DNA of 64,000 nucleotides from Sporichthya brevicatena. GTDB lineage: Bacteria; Actinomycetota; Actinomycetes; Sporichthyales; Sporichthyaceae. This document shows, one piece after another, positions 54,317 through 62,932 of the stretch; positions within the stretch are counted from its first letter, which is position 1; each line of letters opens with the position of its first letter. The translations under genes were made by a program, and so were the position numbers. The DNA lies in the NCBI RefSeq assembly GCF_039525035.1, contig NZ_BAAAHE010000002.1:43718-107717 (forward strand), written 5' to 3'. The notes below the pieces were generated by a model. That model was not told the DNA's origin and searched no databases. It saw nothing but the letters and a program-made list of their open reading frames with translations.

Positions 54317-55671
54317 GGGCGCCCCGATGGGCTCTCGCCCTTACCGTTCTCGGGACCGCCGGCACCGCGGCCGTGGTGGTCGGTCTCCCGGGGTCAGCAT
54401 CCGCCGACGACACCCGATTCAATCTCGAAGCGCGCGGCGACGCGTTCTACTTCGAGGTCAACGGGGACGAGATCCCGGCCTCTCCGAAGAACGACGCGGG
54501 CTCACTGACCGCCTCGGCCGAGACCACCAATTCGGGCGGCAGCAAGGGCTTTGCCGGGTCGCCGTACTTCGGCAACACCGTCCAGACGCTGCCCGGCACC
54601 ATCAACGGTGTGCCCAACCAGTTCGGTGCTGCGGAACTGCAGATACCGTTCGCCGTGATGCCCGGGTACGTGCAGACGGCATCCTCGGGCACTCCGGAGG
54701 CCGAGGGGGAGTTCGGGTACGGTCGGGTGAAGTCCGCCAGTACGACGACGTCATCCACGTCCTCCGCCTCCTACGGCGCGCCCGCGGAGATCGCTGCTCC
54801 GAACCAGCAGCAGACGGCCAACGCTGCCACTGCGGTTCAGGGCAACGCGGTTTCGGCCGTCGCGTCCGGCAGCTCGTCCGGCTTCGTGTCCGGCCCGCTG
54901 GAAGTCGGCAATTCGACCGCGATCGCGTCCATCACCCAGACCGTGAACAAGCCGGCGCTGATCGAGGCCAAGACCTTCGGGCGGTTCTCTGTCAACGGTC
55001 AGGAGTTCGGGTTCGACCAGAACGGATTCCGCTACGCCGGCCAGGGTCAGGACAGCAAGGAGGCCATCGCCCAGGCCAACAGTGCGCTCAAAGCAGCGGG
55101 CATTCAGATCGACCTGGCTCCGGTGATCACCGACAAGGACGAGACCGGGAAGACCACCTACACGATCGGTGGTCTGCTGGTCACCACGACGCAGACCAGT
55201 CCGAGCGGGTCGGGCGGCTCGTTCCAGGTCACCTACATCCTCGGGCGGGCCAAGGTCGGCGCGGCGATCGCCAAGCTGGGCTTCGGCTCCTCCGGCGGCA
55301 GCACCTCGGCGGGGGTGGGCAACAGCACCAGCGCTGACACCAGCACAGACGGGAGCGCGGCGGGGGCCACGACGGATTCGGCGGCCTTCGGCTTCGACCC
55401 CGCCGCTCTGCCCGCCGATCTCGCGGCGTCCGCTGCCGCGGTCCCGACCGAGCTCGCCGTCATCACCGACACAGGCGCCGTTGCTCCGGTGGTCGGCGAC
55501 ACGCAACTGGCGTACGCGGACACCGTGAAGTCGCTCGGTTTCGCGCCGCGGCCCGGCCAGACCGGGAACGGTTCCGAGTTGCTCTACGGGATGCTGATCC
55601 TGGCAGGCGTCGGAGTCCTCGGAGGGCACTTCCTCTTCAGCCGGTTCGCTGTCGCGGTCAAGGGGGCCTGA
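54313..55671 (+). CDS. Secreted, C-terminally membrane-anchored protein of the ABC locus
   Basis: 452 aa, no recognised family. Signal peptide (about 1-31, cleavage after SASA), a long Ser/Thr/Ala/Gly-rich extracytoplasmic region with a beta-rich core (about 180-320, including FGRFSVNGQEFGFDQNGFRY and KTTYTIGGLLVTTTQTS), a low-complexity stalk (about 330-360), and a C-terminal membrane helix (about 418-445, LLYGMLILAGVGVLGGHFLF). GTG in a GTGA overlap with livF, so it is translated with the transporter. Likely a cell-surface component of the import system; function unknown. Confidence 0.8.
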   Translation: MRAPRWALALTVLGTAGTAAVVVGLPGSASADDTRFNLEARGDAFYFEVNGDEIPASPKNDAGSLTASAETTNSGGSKGFAGSPYFGNTVQTLPGTINGVPNQFGAAELQIPFAVMPGYVQTASSGTPEAEGEFGYGRVKSASTTTSSTSSASYGAPAEIAAPNQQQTANAATAVQGNAVSAVASGSSSGFVSGPLEVGNSTAIASITQTVNKPALIEAKTFGRFSVNGQEFGFDQNGFRYAGQGQDSKEAIAQANSALKAAGIQIDLAPVITDKDETGKTTYTIGGLLVTTTQTSPSGSGGSFQVTYILGRAKVGAAIAKLGFGSSGGSTSAGVGNSTSADTSTDGSAAGATTDSAAFGFDPAALPADLAASAAAVPTELAVITDTGAVAPVVGDTQLAYADTVKSLGFAPRPGQTGNGSELLYGMLILAGVGVLGGHFLFSRFAVAVKGA

Positions 55672-55691
55672 CCGCTCGAACCGCTTGGCCG

Positions 55692-55726
55692 GGGCCGTCT
55701 TCCGAAGTTCGGAAGGCGGCCCTTTT
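55692..55726 (+). terminator. Intrinsic terminator of the ABC importer operon
   Basis: Stem GGGCCGTCTTCCGAA/TTCGGAAGGCGGCCC (one T-G pair, 1-nt apex) followed by TTTT, 20 bp after the surface-protein stop. A classical rho-independent form. Confidence 0.88.
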
Positions 55727-55736
55727 CGGCCGAGGT

Positions 55737-56420
55737 TCAGCGGACGGCGCGCACCCGCTTGACGTTCTTGGCGAGCAGCGCCAGAGCCTGCTTGAGGTTC
55801 GGGTCGCCGCCGTCGTAGCGGGCGGGGCCGACGTTAAGTTGGGTCTGGCCGACGAGGGCGTTGAGGTCGTAACCGACGATCAGGAATGCGATGTCCTCGT
55901 GGGTGACGATGAACTCGTATGCGTACCCGAAGGCGACGTCCGCGCCGGGGACGGCGATCTTGATCGCCTTCACCTTGATGCGCTGCACGACTCCGCCGTC
56001 CCGCTCGACCGAGGTGGTCATGGCCCTCTTCAGGCACCGCGGGGCCTTCTCGGACTGCGCGAGCTTCGCGTCCGCCCTGGCGGCTTTGACGGTCGCGATC
56101 ACTGTGGCGCCGGAGTCGATGGTGTACGCGCCCTTCGACAGCGTCGGCCCGTCCTTGCTCAGCACCTCCTTCGGCGCCTTGCCGCCGAGGCACTTGTAGA
56201 GCGCCTTCTCGATGCCGCCGTCCGCGGGGTCGGCGACGTACTTCTCCGCGGTGAAGCCCTTGACGTCGGTCTTCTTCACGACGCCCGCGTTGACGATCTT
56301 GCGCGCCTTCGTCTTGGAGATCCCGGTCGCCTCCGCCGCGGTCGGTGCCGCCTCCGCCGCGGCCGGAATCAGGAACGCGGCGAGCACCACGCCCGTCGTG
56401 AACAGGGTGGGTGTACGCAT
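55737..56420 (-). CDS. Secreted protein of unknown function
   Basis: 227 aa. Signal peptide (about 1-24, ends AAAEA). The mature part is Lys-rich with TGISKTKARKIVNAGVVKKT (about 32-51), a single Cys pair (YKCLGG and PRCLKR, possibly disulfide) and a C-terminal repeat-free domain. ATG with GAGGAG upstream. A 17-bp perfect palindrome lies 56 bp upstream. No family recognised. Confidence 0.8.
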   Translation of the reverse strand: MRTPTLFTTGVVLAAFLIPAAAEAAPTAAEATGISKTKARKIVNAGVVKKTDVKGFTAEKYVADPADGGIEKALYKCLGGKAPKEVLSKDGPTLSKGAYTIDSGATVIATVKAARADAKLAQSEKAPRCLKRAMTTSVERDGGVVQRIKVKAIKIAVPGADVAFGYAYEFIVTHEDIAFLIVGYDLNALVGQTQLNVGPARYDGGDPNLKQALALLAKNVKRVRAVR

Positions 56421-56475
56421 GGCAGCTCCTCGTCGTCGCGGTGAGAGCGCCAGACTTTCGCTCCGCCACGATCGG

Positions 56476-56492
56476 CGCAAGAGGCTCTTGCG
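56476..56492. promoter_or_regulatory. 17-bp perfect palindrome upstream of the secreted protein gene
   Basis: CGCAAGAG-G-CTCTTGCG, 56 bp from the ATG at 56420. A candidate dimeric-repressor or activator site; the ligand is unknown. Confidence 0.6.
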
Positions 56493-56536
56493 TCCGACGA
56501 TGTGGCTGCTATTGCGACCACATCTTCGGACGTCAG

Positions 56537-56567
56537 CCTGCAGTGGAGATGGCATCCCCACTGCAGG
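56537..56567. repeat. Dispersed palindromic repeat, copy A
   Basis: 31-bp hairpin: CCTGCAGTGG arm, GATG/CATC inner pairing around a central G, CCACTGCAGG arm; 14 of 15 positions pair. It begins 3 bp downstream of the response-regulator stop codon. The same element recurs at 61432-61462 with a T centre, so it is a repeated family, not only a terminator. Confidence 0.8.
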
Positions 56568-56569
56568 GG

Positions 56570-57244
56570 TCAGCCGGCGCCGCGGAGGTAGGTGAGGACG
56601 GCGGAGACGCGGCGGTCGGAGTCGGGGTCGAGGTCGAGCTTGGCGAAGATGTTGCCGACGTGCTTGCGGACCGCGGCCTCGCTGACGAAGAGCTGGGAGG
56701 CGATGGTCGGGTTGGTGTATCCCTCGGCCATCAGGCCCAGGACCTCGCGCTCCCGGTCGGTCAGCGCGGCGAGGGGGCCGTCGTCGCGGCGGCGGGCGAG
56801 CAGGTGCCGGACGACGTCGGGATCGACGACGGTCCCGCCGGCGGCGACGCGGTCGAGGCTGTCGAGGAACTCGCGGACGTGCCCGACCCGGTCCTTGAGG
56901 AGATAGCCCATGCCGGCGTGACCGCTCTGCGCGGTGGAGTCGAGCAGGTCGCCGACGTAAGCCTCGGCGATGTACGCGCTCAGCAGCAGGATCGCGATCC
57001 TCGGGTGCTGCGCGCGGATCGTGACCGCCGCGCGCAGGCCCTCGTCGGTGTGCGTCGGCGGCATCCGGATGTCGGTGACCACGACGTCCGGCTGCAGGCG
57101 CTCGGTGAAGGCCAGCAGCGCGTCGGCGTCCGGCACCGCCGCGACGACCTCGTGCCCCGCGGCGGTGAGGATGCCGACCAGACCCTCGCGCAGCAGCGCC
57201 ACGTCCTCAGCGAGCACGATGCGCAGCGACTGACGGTCCGTCAT
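56570..57244 (-). CDS. NarL/LuxR-family response regulator
   Basis: 224 aa. Receiver (VLAEDVALLREG, phospho-Asp in VVVTDIRMPP about residue 56, Lys in YLLKDRV) plus LuxR HTH (LTDREREVLGLMAEGYTNPT, then VSEAAVRKHVGNIFAKLDL). ATG at 57244 overlaps the kinase TGA. Forms a two-component system with 57241-58485. Confidence 0.94.
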   Translation of the reverse strand: MTDRQSLRIVLAEDVALLREGLVGILTAAGHEVVAAVPDADALLAFTERLQPDVVVTDIRMPPTHTDEGLRAAVTIRAQHPRIAILLLSAYIAEAYVGDLLDSTAQSGHAGMGYLLKDRVGHVREFLDSLDRVAAGGTVVDPDVVRHLLARRRDDGPLAALTDREREVLGLMAEGYTNPTIASQLFVSEAAVRKHVGNIFAKLDLDPDSDRRVSAVLTYLRGAG

Positions 57245-58485
57245 GCCGGGCATGTCATCCTCACGGTCGTCGGTCCGCCGGGCGGGCTGCTGACCTCCAG
57301 CGTGCCGTCGATCGCCTCGACGCGTGCAGCCAGGCCCGCCAGGCCGGTGCCGCGGGCCGGGTCCGCGCCGCCGCGGCCGTCGTCGACGACCGTCACCGTC
57401 AGTTCGCCGTCGACGACCCACGCGTGCACCTGCACCGACTGCGCTTCGGCGTGCCGGGCGACGTTCGTCAGCGCCTCGCTGACGAGGAAGTAGGCGGCCG
57501 TCTCGATCGGCGCCGACAGCCGGCCGGACAGGTGCAGGTCGGTGCGGACCGGGACGGCGCAGCGGTCCGCGAGCTCGGCGATCGCGGCGGCGAGCCCGTG
57601 GTCGGTGAGCACCTGCGGATGGATGCCGCGGACCGTCGCGCGCAGGTCCTCCAGCGCCTCCTCGGCGAGGCGGTGCGCCTTCTGCACCTGCGCGAGCGCC
57701 GGCCCCTGGACGAGGGAGAGTTCCGCCTGCCCGAGCGCCATCGTCAGCGCGACCAGGCGTTGCTGCGCGCCGTCGTGGAGGTCGCGCTCGATGCGCCGGC
57801 GCTCGGCCTCGAACGCGTCGACCAGCCCGGCCCGCGAGCGCCGCAACCGGTCGACGGCCTCGACCAACCGGGCCTCCGGCGGGTCGAGCAGCTGCCGGGT
57901 CAGGGCCGCCTGCCCGCTCGCGAGTGCGGTGACCAGGTAGGCCGCCCCGACCGCGGCGAGCACCCCGACCCCGACCGCCGGCCAGGCCTCGGCGCCGGAG
58001 TCGATCCGCCAGCCGGCGACCTCGACCGCGTCCATCTCCACCAGCGCGGGCGCGAGGACCAGCACCACCGGCACGGTCAGCGCGAACGTCAGCACGACGG
58101 CGTCGACGACCCACAGCACCGTCGCCAGCAGCGCCGCGTAGCCGATCTCGGGCCAGGCGACCGGCAGCGTCCGCCACGTCCGGACCCGCTCACGCAGGGA
58201 GGCGGCGCGCGCCGGTACCGACGGAAGGACCAGCCGCAACCGGGCGCGCTCGAGCTCGCCCACGACCGTCGTCACCAGCGGCACGTTGGCGAGCAGCAGC
58301 AGGCCGATCACCAGGACGGCGGTCAGCACACCGAGACCCACGACGACCCCGAGGACCACGAGCGTCAGCACGCCGATCGGGACGGTCGAGAGCAGGTAGC
58401 CCAACGAGCGCCACGGCCACACCGAGGTCAGGAACGCCGTCGGCCGGCCGCGGACGGCAGTCCAGGCGTCGGGGGAGCGGGGCAC
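57241..58485 (-). CDS. NarL-type sensor histidine kinase (HisKA_3)
   Basis: 414 aa. Membrane part with about four helices (about 28-72 and 112-200), then HisKA_3 with ERRRIERDLHDGAQQRLVAL (phospho-His about residue 240) and a GHKL ATPase domain (EALTNVARHAEA; VDDGRGGADPARGTGLAGL). GTG start. Diverges from the MacB/FtsX-like exporter by 107 bp with an inverted repeat in between, a cell-envelope-stress arrangement. Confidence 0.93.
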   Translation of the reverse strand: MPRSPDAWTAVRGRPTAFLTSVWPWRSLGYLLSTVPIGVLTLVVLGVVVGLGVLTAVLVIGLLLLANVPLVTTVVGELERARLRLVLPSVPARAASLRERVRTWRTLPVAWPEIGYAALLATVLWVVDAVVLTFALTVPVVLVLAPALVEMDAVEVAGWRIDSGAEAWPAVGVGVLAAVGAAYLVTALASGQAALTRQLLDPPEARLVEAVDRLRRSRAGLVDAFEAERRRIERDLHDGAQQRLVALTMALGQAELSLVQGPALAQVQKAHRLAEEALEDLRATVRGIHPQVLTDHGLAAAIAELADRCAVPVRTDLHLSGRLSAPIETAAYFLVSEALTNVARHAEAQSVQVHAWVVDGELTVTVVDDGRGGADPARGTGLAGLAARVEAIDGTLEVSSPPGGPTTVRMTCPA

Positions 58486-58518
58486 TGATCGAGCGTAGAA
58501 GCGAACGCGCCTGTTCGC

Positions 58519-58536
58519 GGTAGCGCACGCGCTACC
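58519..58536. promoter_or_regulatory. Inverted repeat GGTAGCG-N4-CGCTACC in divergent promoter
   Basis: Perfect 7-bp arms at 58519-58525 and 58530-58536, between the kinase start and the exporter. A good candidate binding site for the NarL-type regulator (inference). Confidence 0.6.
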
Positions 58537-58592
58537 TCGATCGTGGCGCGCAGGCCCGTGTGTGCGCCCGCGAGGACGAGTGCACTGGATTC

Positions 58593-59372
58593 ATGCCGCT
58601 TCCGACCTTCGCCCGCACCGCCGCTGCCCACCACGCCGACAGCCTCGACGGGCCGGCCGTCGCGCTCGACGCCGTCACCCGCGTCTACCGCTCCCGCGCC
58701 GGGAGCGTCGAGGCGCTGCGCGGGGTCACGCACGCGTTCGCCCCCGGGACGTTCACGGCGATCATGGGCCCGTCCGGCTCCGGGAAGTCGACGTTGCTCC
58801 AGATCGCCGCCGGGCTCGACGCCCCGACCCGCGGGCGGGTCAGCATCGCCGGGACCGACCTCGGTCGCCTCGACGCGACGGCCCTGACGAAGTTCCGCCG
58901 CACCGCGATGGGTTTCGTCTTCCAGTCCTACAACCTGCTCGACGCGCTGACAGCGTTCGACAACGTCGCGCTCCCGGCGCGGCTCGCGGGGCAGCCGGTC
59001 GATCGCGGGGCCGTTCTGAACGCGCTCGACCGCGTCGGCCTCCGTGACCTGGCCAAGCGCCGCCCGCCGGAGCTGTCGGGGGGTCAGCAGCAGCGCGTCG
59101 CGATCGCCCGGGCGCTGCACACGCGGCCCGCCGTCCTGTTCGCCGACGAGCCGACCGGCGCGCTGGACCGCACCACCGGCCGTGACGTCCTCGCCCTCTT
59201 GCGGAACCTGGTCGACGACGGCCAGACCGTCGTCATGGTCACCCACGACCCGCTCGCGGCGTCCTACGCCGACCAGACGCTCTTCCTCGCCGACGGCCGC
59301 ATCGTCGGGCACCTGCGGGACGCCGACGCGGACACCATCGCCCGCCGCATGAACGAGCTGGAGCGGGCATGA
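58593..59372 (+). CDS. ABC transporter ATP-binding protein (MacB/LolD-like)
   Basis: 259 aa. Walker A GPSGSGKSTLLQIAAG, signature LSGGQQQRVAIARALH, Walker B VLFADEPTGALD, H-loop VTHDPLAA. The ATG at 58593 gives the usual length; the frame is open to a GTG at 58560. 4-bp overlap with its permease. Bacitracin/lipid-efflux class. Confidence 0.94.
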   Translation: MPLPTFARTAAAHHADSLDGPAVALDAVTRVYRSRAGSVEALRGVTHAFAPGTFTAIMGPSGSGKSTLLQIAAGLDAPTRGRVSIAGTDLGRLDATALTKFRRTAMGFVFQSYNLLDALTAFDNVALPARLAGQPVDRGAVLNALDRVGLRDLAKRRPPELSGGQQQRVAIARALHTRPAVLFADEPTGALDRTTGRDVLALLRNLVDDGQTVVMVTHDPLAASYADQTLFLADGRIVGHLRDADADTIARRMNELERA

Positions 59373-61330
59373 CCGCCACCGCGCTGCGGCTGGTCACCGG
59401 TCCGCTGACCGGCCCGATGAGCCGGCTCTCCCGGCAGACCGTCCGCGTCTCGTGGCCCGCGTACCTCGGGGCGTTCGTCGCGCTCGTCAGCGGCATCGTG
59501 CTGATCGCGACCACGGTCAACCTGCTCGCCTCGGTCGACGCGACGCTGTCCCGCCTCGGCCCCGCGGCCACCGAGGACCAGCGCCGTGAACTCGACGACC
59601 TCACCTCGATGCTCGGCATCATGTCGGCGATCTCGCTGTTTCTGGCGGTCTTCGTCGTCGGCTCGACGTTCGGGTTCGTCGTCGCCACGCGCCGCCGGGA
59701 GCTCGGGCTGCTGCGGCTCGTCGGCGCGACCGGGCGTCAGGTGCGCCGGCTCGTGCTGGGGGAGTCGCTCGCCGTCGCGGTCGCCGCGTCCCTGACGGGG
59801 TGTCTGATCGCGACGCCGCTCGCCGGGCCGGCGCTGGCCCTCGTACGGCACATCGGGCTGGCCGATCAGCACCTCGTGGCGCCCTCGCCCTGGCTCGCGT
59901 GGTCGATCGCGGCGCCGACGGGGATGGCCGTCGCCCTGCTCGGGGCGTGGCGGTCCTCGCGACGGGCGGCGAAGGTCCCGCCGACGGCCGCCTTGCGCGA
60001 GGCGGTGATCGAACGCGGCCGGCCCAGTCTCGCGCAGTGGATCGTCGGGAGCCTCTGCCTCGGGGGCGTCGTCGCCACCGCCGTCGTCGCGGTGATCTAC
60101 GCCGACCGCACGGGCCCGTTGTTCGCGTTGATCGCCGCGGTGCTGCTGCCGGAGTTCGTCGTGATCGGGCTGATGTGCTTCGGTCCGTTCCTGATCCCGC
60201 GCGTCGCCGGGCTGGTGGCACGGCCGTTCGTGGCGCGTGACGTCGCGGCCCGCATCGCGCGCGACGAACTGCGCGCGGGTGTGCGCACGACGGCCTCGGT
60301 GGCCGCGCCGGTGCTCGCCATCTCCGCGATCGCCGGGTCGATGCTCCTCGCGCTCAGCTTCACCGCCGACTGGACCTCCGCGCTCGACCGCGCACACCTT
60401 CGCGCCCCGCTCGTCGTCCAGACCGACGGTGACCAGCAGGCCCTGACGCGGGTGCGGGACAACCCGGCGGTCCGCCTCGTCGACCAGCGCCACGTCGTGC
60501 CGATCCACGTCGACCTCGACGGGTTCGAGCGCGAGGACGTCGACGCCGTCGACGTCGCGACGGCGACCGTCGCGCGTGGCCTACGTGCCACGAAGGGGAG
60601 CATCGACGACCTGCACGGCCGCGCGGTCGCGGTCTCCCGCAGCTGGACCACCGACGCGGGCAAGGGCCTCGGCGGTTCTCTGACGGTCCGTCTGAACGGC
60701 GAGGAGCAGCGGCTGCGGATCGTCGCGGTCGTTCCCGACGCCCCCGACCTCTACGGCGACATCCTGCTGCCGGCCGACCTCGTCGCCGACCAGGTCGACG
60801 CCACGCCGCCGTCCGAACTGTTCGTGATGCTCCACGACCGGGCCGACGCCGAGGCGGCGCGTGCCGCGCTGGAGCGGGACCTCCCGGGAGCGACCGTGTT
60901 CACCGGCGACGAGTGGATCGACGCCGTCACCGCACAGACGCGACGGGCGAACAACCTCGGGCTGACGATCCTGCTCGGGCCGGCGGGGTTCTACGCCGCG
61001 ATCGCCGTCGTCAACACGACCCTGATCGGCGCGACCCAGCGCCGCCGCCAGGTTCGGACGCTGACCCTGCTCGGCGCGACCCCGGACCAGCTCCGCCGCG
61101 CCGCGATCTGGCAGGCCGGGTTCATCACCGCCGCCGGCCTCGTCCTCGGCGGGATCACCGCGGTGGGGCTCGGCCTCCTCGTCCGCCACGCGATCGCCAC
61201 CGACCTCGTCGGGACCGGTGTCACGGCGGCCGTCACGGTCCCGTGGCTCCCGCTGCTGGGGATCGTCGCGACCTGCGGCCTCCTCGCGACCGCCGCCGCC
61301 CTCGCCGGCGCCCGCCACCCCGCCCCCTGA
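59369..61330 (+). CDS. FtsX-like ABC permease (MacB type)
   Basis: 653 aa with FtsX-family domains: N-terminal helix (about 30-52), a cluster of three helices around 92-160 and further pairs, and a large extracellular insert (about 340-510, DRAHLRAPLVVQTDGDQQAL to PSELFVMLHDRADAEAARAA) before the last helices (about 536-640). With the upstream ATPase it should form a mechanotransmitting exporter. The 37-bp repeat array starts at its stop codon. Confidence 0.92.
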   Translation: MTATALRLVTGPLTGPMSRLSRQTVRVSWPAYLGAFVALVSGIVLIATTVNLLASVDATLSRLGPAATEDQRRELDDLTSMLGIMSAISLFLAVFVVGSTFGFVVATRRRELGLLRLVGATGRQVRRLVLGESLAVAVAASLTGCLIATPLAGPALALVRHIGLADQHLVAPSPWLAWSIAAPTGMAVALLGAWRSSRRAAKVPPTAALREAVIERGRPSLAQWIVGSLCLGGVVATAVVAVIYADRTGPLFALIAAVLLPEFVVIGLMCFGPFLIPRVAGLVARPFVARDVAARIARDELRAGVRTTASVAAPVLAISAIAGSMLLALSFTADWTSALDRAHLRAPLVVQTDGDQQALTRVRDNPAVRLVDQRHVVPIHVDLDGFEREDVDAVDVATATVARGLRATKGSIDDLHGRAVAVSRSWTTDAGKGLGGSLTVRLNGEEQRLRIVAVVPDAPDLYGDILLPADLVADQVDATPPSELFVMLHDRADAEAARAALERDLPGATVFTGDEWIDAVTAQTRRANNLGLTILLGPAGFYAAIAVVNTTLIGATQRRRQVRTLTLLGATPDQLRRAAIWQAGFITAAGLVLGGITAVGLGLLVRHAIATDLVGTGVTAAVTVPWLPLLGIVATCGLLATAAALAGARHPAP

Positions 61331-61462
61331 AGATGACATCTCCAACGAGACCGGGGTCCTGCGGTGGAGATGTCATCTTCAACGAGATCGGGGTCCTGCA
61401 GTGGAGATGTCATCTCCAACGAGGCCGGGGTCCTGCACTAGAGATGTCATCTCCAGTGCAGG
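61331..61462. repeat. 37-bp tandem repeat array plus dispersed palindrome, copy B
   Basis: Three 37-bp units (61331-61367, 61368-61404, 61405-61441) of AGATGTCATCTCCAACGAGA-type sequence followed by CCGGGGTCCTGCAGTGG, with 1-4 differences each, then a partial unit. The last unit ends in a palindrome (61432-61462) with arms CCTGCACT/AGTGCAGG and GAGATG/CATCTC, matching copy A. Units abut with no spacers, so this is not a CRISPR. Confidence 0.85.
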
Positions 61463-61473
61463 GGCGAGGGGGC

Positions 61474-61932
61474 TCAGTGGCGGAGGATCGCCGGCCGGGT
61501 GAGGAGGGGGTCGGGGTCGTAGGTCGCGGCGAGGCGGGCGAGGGTGAGGGCGGCGAGGAGGAGGCCGAAGTCGCGGAGGGCGACGTCGTAGAAGTCGCCC
61601 ACCATGAGCAGGTCGACGATGATCCCCAGCAGCCACGCGGCGACGAGGAACGATCCGAAGCGCGGGCGCAGGAACACGACAACGCCCGCGACGATCTCGA
61701 TCACGCCGACCGCGTACATGAGTTCGGTCGCGTCGCCGGGAAGCCAACGGACGAGGTCGTCGGCGAGGTAGATCTCCCACTCGACGAGGACGTCGAAGAA
61801 CTTGTCGAGCCCGAAGGCGATCGGGGCGACGGTGAACGCGAGGCGCAGCATCCAGAACGCCTCGAAGCCGGCGTCCCGCTCCGTCGTCAGCCGGCCGCGC
61901 GTAAGTGCGGGCCGGCCGCTGGTGGTGGTCAT
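61474..61932 (-). CDS. DoxX-like membrane protein
   Basis: 152 aa, four probable helices (about 28-46, 66-86, 92-112 and 118-136). RLAFTVAPIAFGLDKFFDVL and ELMYAVGVIEIVAGVVVFLR are DoxX-type. ATG with AAAGGA. Function unknown; DoxX proteins associate with oxidative or thiosulfate metabolism in some species. Confidence 0.72.
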   Translation of the reverse strand: MTTTSGRPALTRGRLTTERDAGFEAFWMLRLAFTVAPIAFGLDKFFDVLVEWEIYLADDLVRWLPGDATELMYAVGVIEIVAGVVVFLRPRFGSFLVAAWLLGIIVDLLMVGDFYDVALRDFGLLLAALTLARLAATYDPDPLLTRPAILRH

Positions 61933-62009
61933 GGAACGTCCTTTCCCGAACACAGTTCTCGGACGGACTTCTTCCGTCAATGAGATTGTGTTTTAGAAAG
62001 GTGGCGGTC

Positions 62010-62369
62010 TTACCCCGAGAACGGCTCCAGCGTCAGGGCCTGCCGGCGCTGATGGACGGTCAGGTAGCGGAGCCCGTCCGGGCCTGCGGTGAACTGGCGT
62101 CGCGATCCGCGGGGGAGCCACACCAGCGCGCCCGGCTCCAGGGCGATCGGCCCGCGGTCGGTCCCGAGCTCCCCGGACCCGTCGAGAACGTGCACGAGGA
62201 CATCGAGCGGTGGACCGTCGTGCGCGTCGATCCCGCCGCCCGGCGGGAGGACGATGACGTTGGAGTCGAGGTCGCGCCGGCTCTCCTGCAGCTTCCAGGC
62301 CGCTCCGGCCGTGACCGTCGGCTCCAGTCGTCGCGTGTTGACCAGTACCCGTGGCTCGTCCGCATCCAT
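62010..62369 (-). CDS. Cupin-domain protein
   Basis: 119 aa single cupin barrel: VIVLPPGGGIDAHDGPPLDV (about 39-58), a GELGTDRGPIALEPGALVWL segment, and a terminal strand YLTVHQRRQ. Likely metal-binding, role unknown. 26 bp from the DUF488 gene. Confidence 0.85.
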   Translation of the reverse strand: MDADEPRVLVNTRRLEPTVTAGAAWKLQESRRDLDSNVIVLPPGGGIDAHDGPPLDVLVHVLDGSGELGTDRGPIALEPGALVWLPRGSRRQFTAGPDGLRYLTVHQRRQALTLEPFSG

Positions 62370-62395
62370 GCGGGCAAGCTACGCCGCCGACCTGG

Positions 62396-62932
62396 TCACG
62401 GGTCCGCGGGCTCGTCCGGGACCGCGTCGTAGACGACGTGGTCCCCGGCGGGCCGAGCGCCGGTGGTCACGGGATGGGCCACGAGCCGCCCGTCGTGGAA
62501 CAGGTGCTCGACGGAGATCCCGGACACCAGAACGAGGTGGTCCGCGAGCAGCCGGCGGTGGCAGCGCCACCACACCGACTCCGAGCACATCACCAGGGCC
62601 GCGCTCGAACCGGCGAGCTCCAGGAGGTCGCCCACCGCCGCCGAGAACTCCGCCGTCTCCATGTGGTCGGCGTACGCCCGGAACTGCAGGTTGTGCAGCG
62701 CGACGTGCGGCGAATCCGGGTCCGGTCGCCGCCGCCCGCCGAGCTCGGCCACCCACCGGTAGTCGATCCCCGCCGCCGGGAGCCACTCCGCCATCCGGTC
62801 CCGCCCCACGTGTGGGTGTCGCCGGCTGCCGGGGAACCGTCGGACGTCCACCACGTGGGTGATCCCGGCCTCGCGGAACAGGTCCGTGAGTTCGGCCTGA
62901 GTGGCCGTGCCGTGCCCGGCGGTTCGGATCAC
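62396..62932 (-). CDS. DUF488 family protein
   Basis: 178 aa. TAGHGTATQAELTDLFREAG start, VVDVRRFPGSRRHP (about 27-40) and MCSESVWWRCHRRLLADHLV (about 114-133) are DUF488 hallmarks, with a Cys-rich putative active site. Function unknown. ATG overlaps the TetR TGA. Confidence 0.88.
   Translation of the reverse strand: MIRTAGHGTATQAELTDLFREAGITHVVDVRRFPGSRRHPHVGRDRMAEWLPAAGIDYRWVAELGGRRRPDPDSPHVALHNLQFRAYADHMETAEFSAAVGDLLELAGSSAALVMCSESVWWRCHRRLLADHLVLVSGISVEHLFHDGRLVAHPVTTGARPAGDHVVYDAVPDEPADP

Noticed and set aside
61331..61462. Tandem 37-bp repeats resembling a CRISPR
   Set aside because: Units touch each other with no spacers, show internal divergence and end in a palindrome; no cas gene is nearby.
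61962..61978. GACGGA-N5-TCCGTC inverted repeat upstream of the DoxX-like gene as a terminator
   Set aside because: Short arms, no T-tract and a position that could equally be an operator; too weak to annotate.
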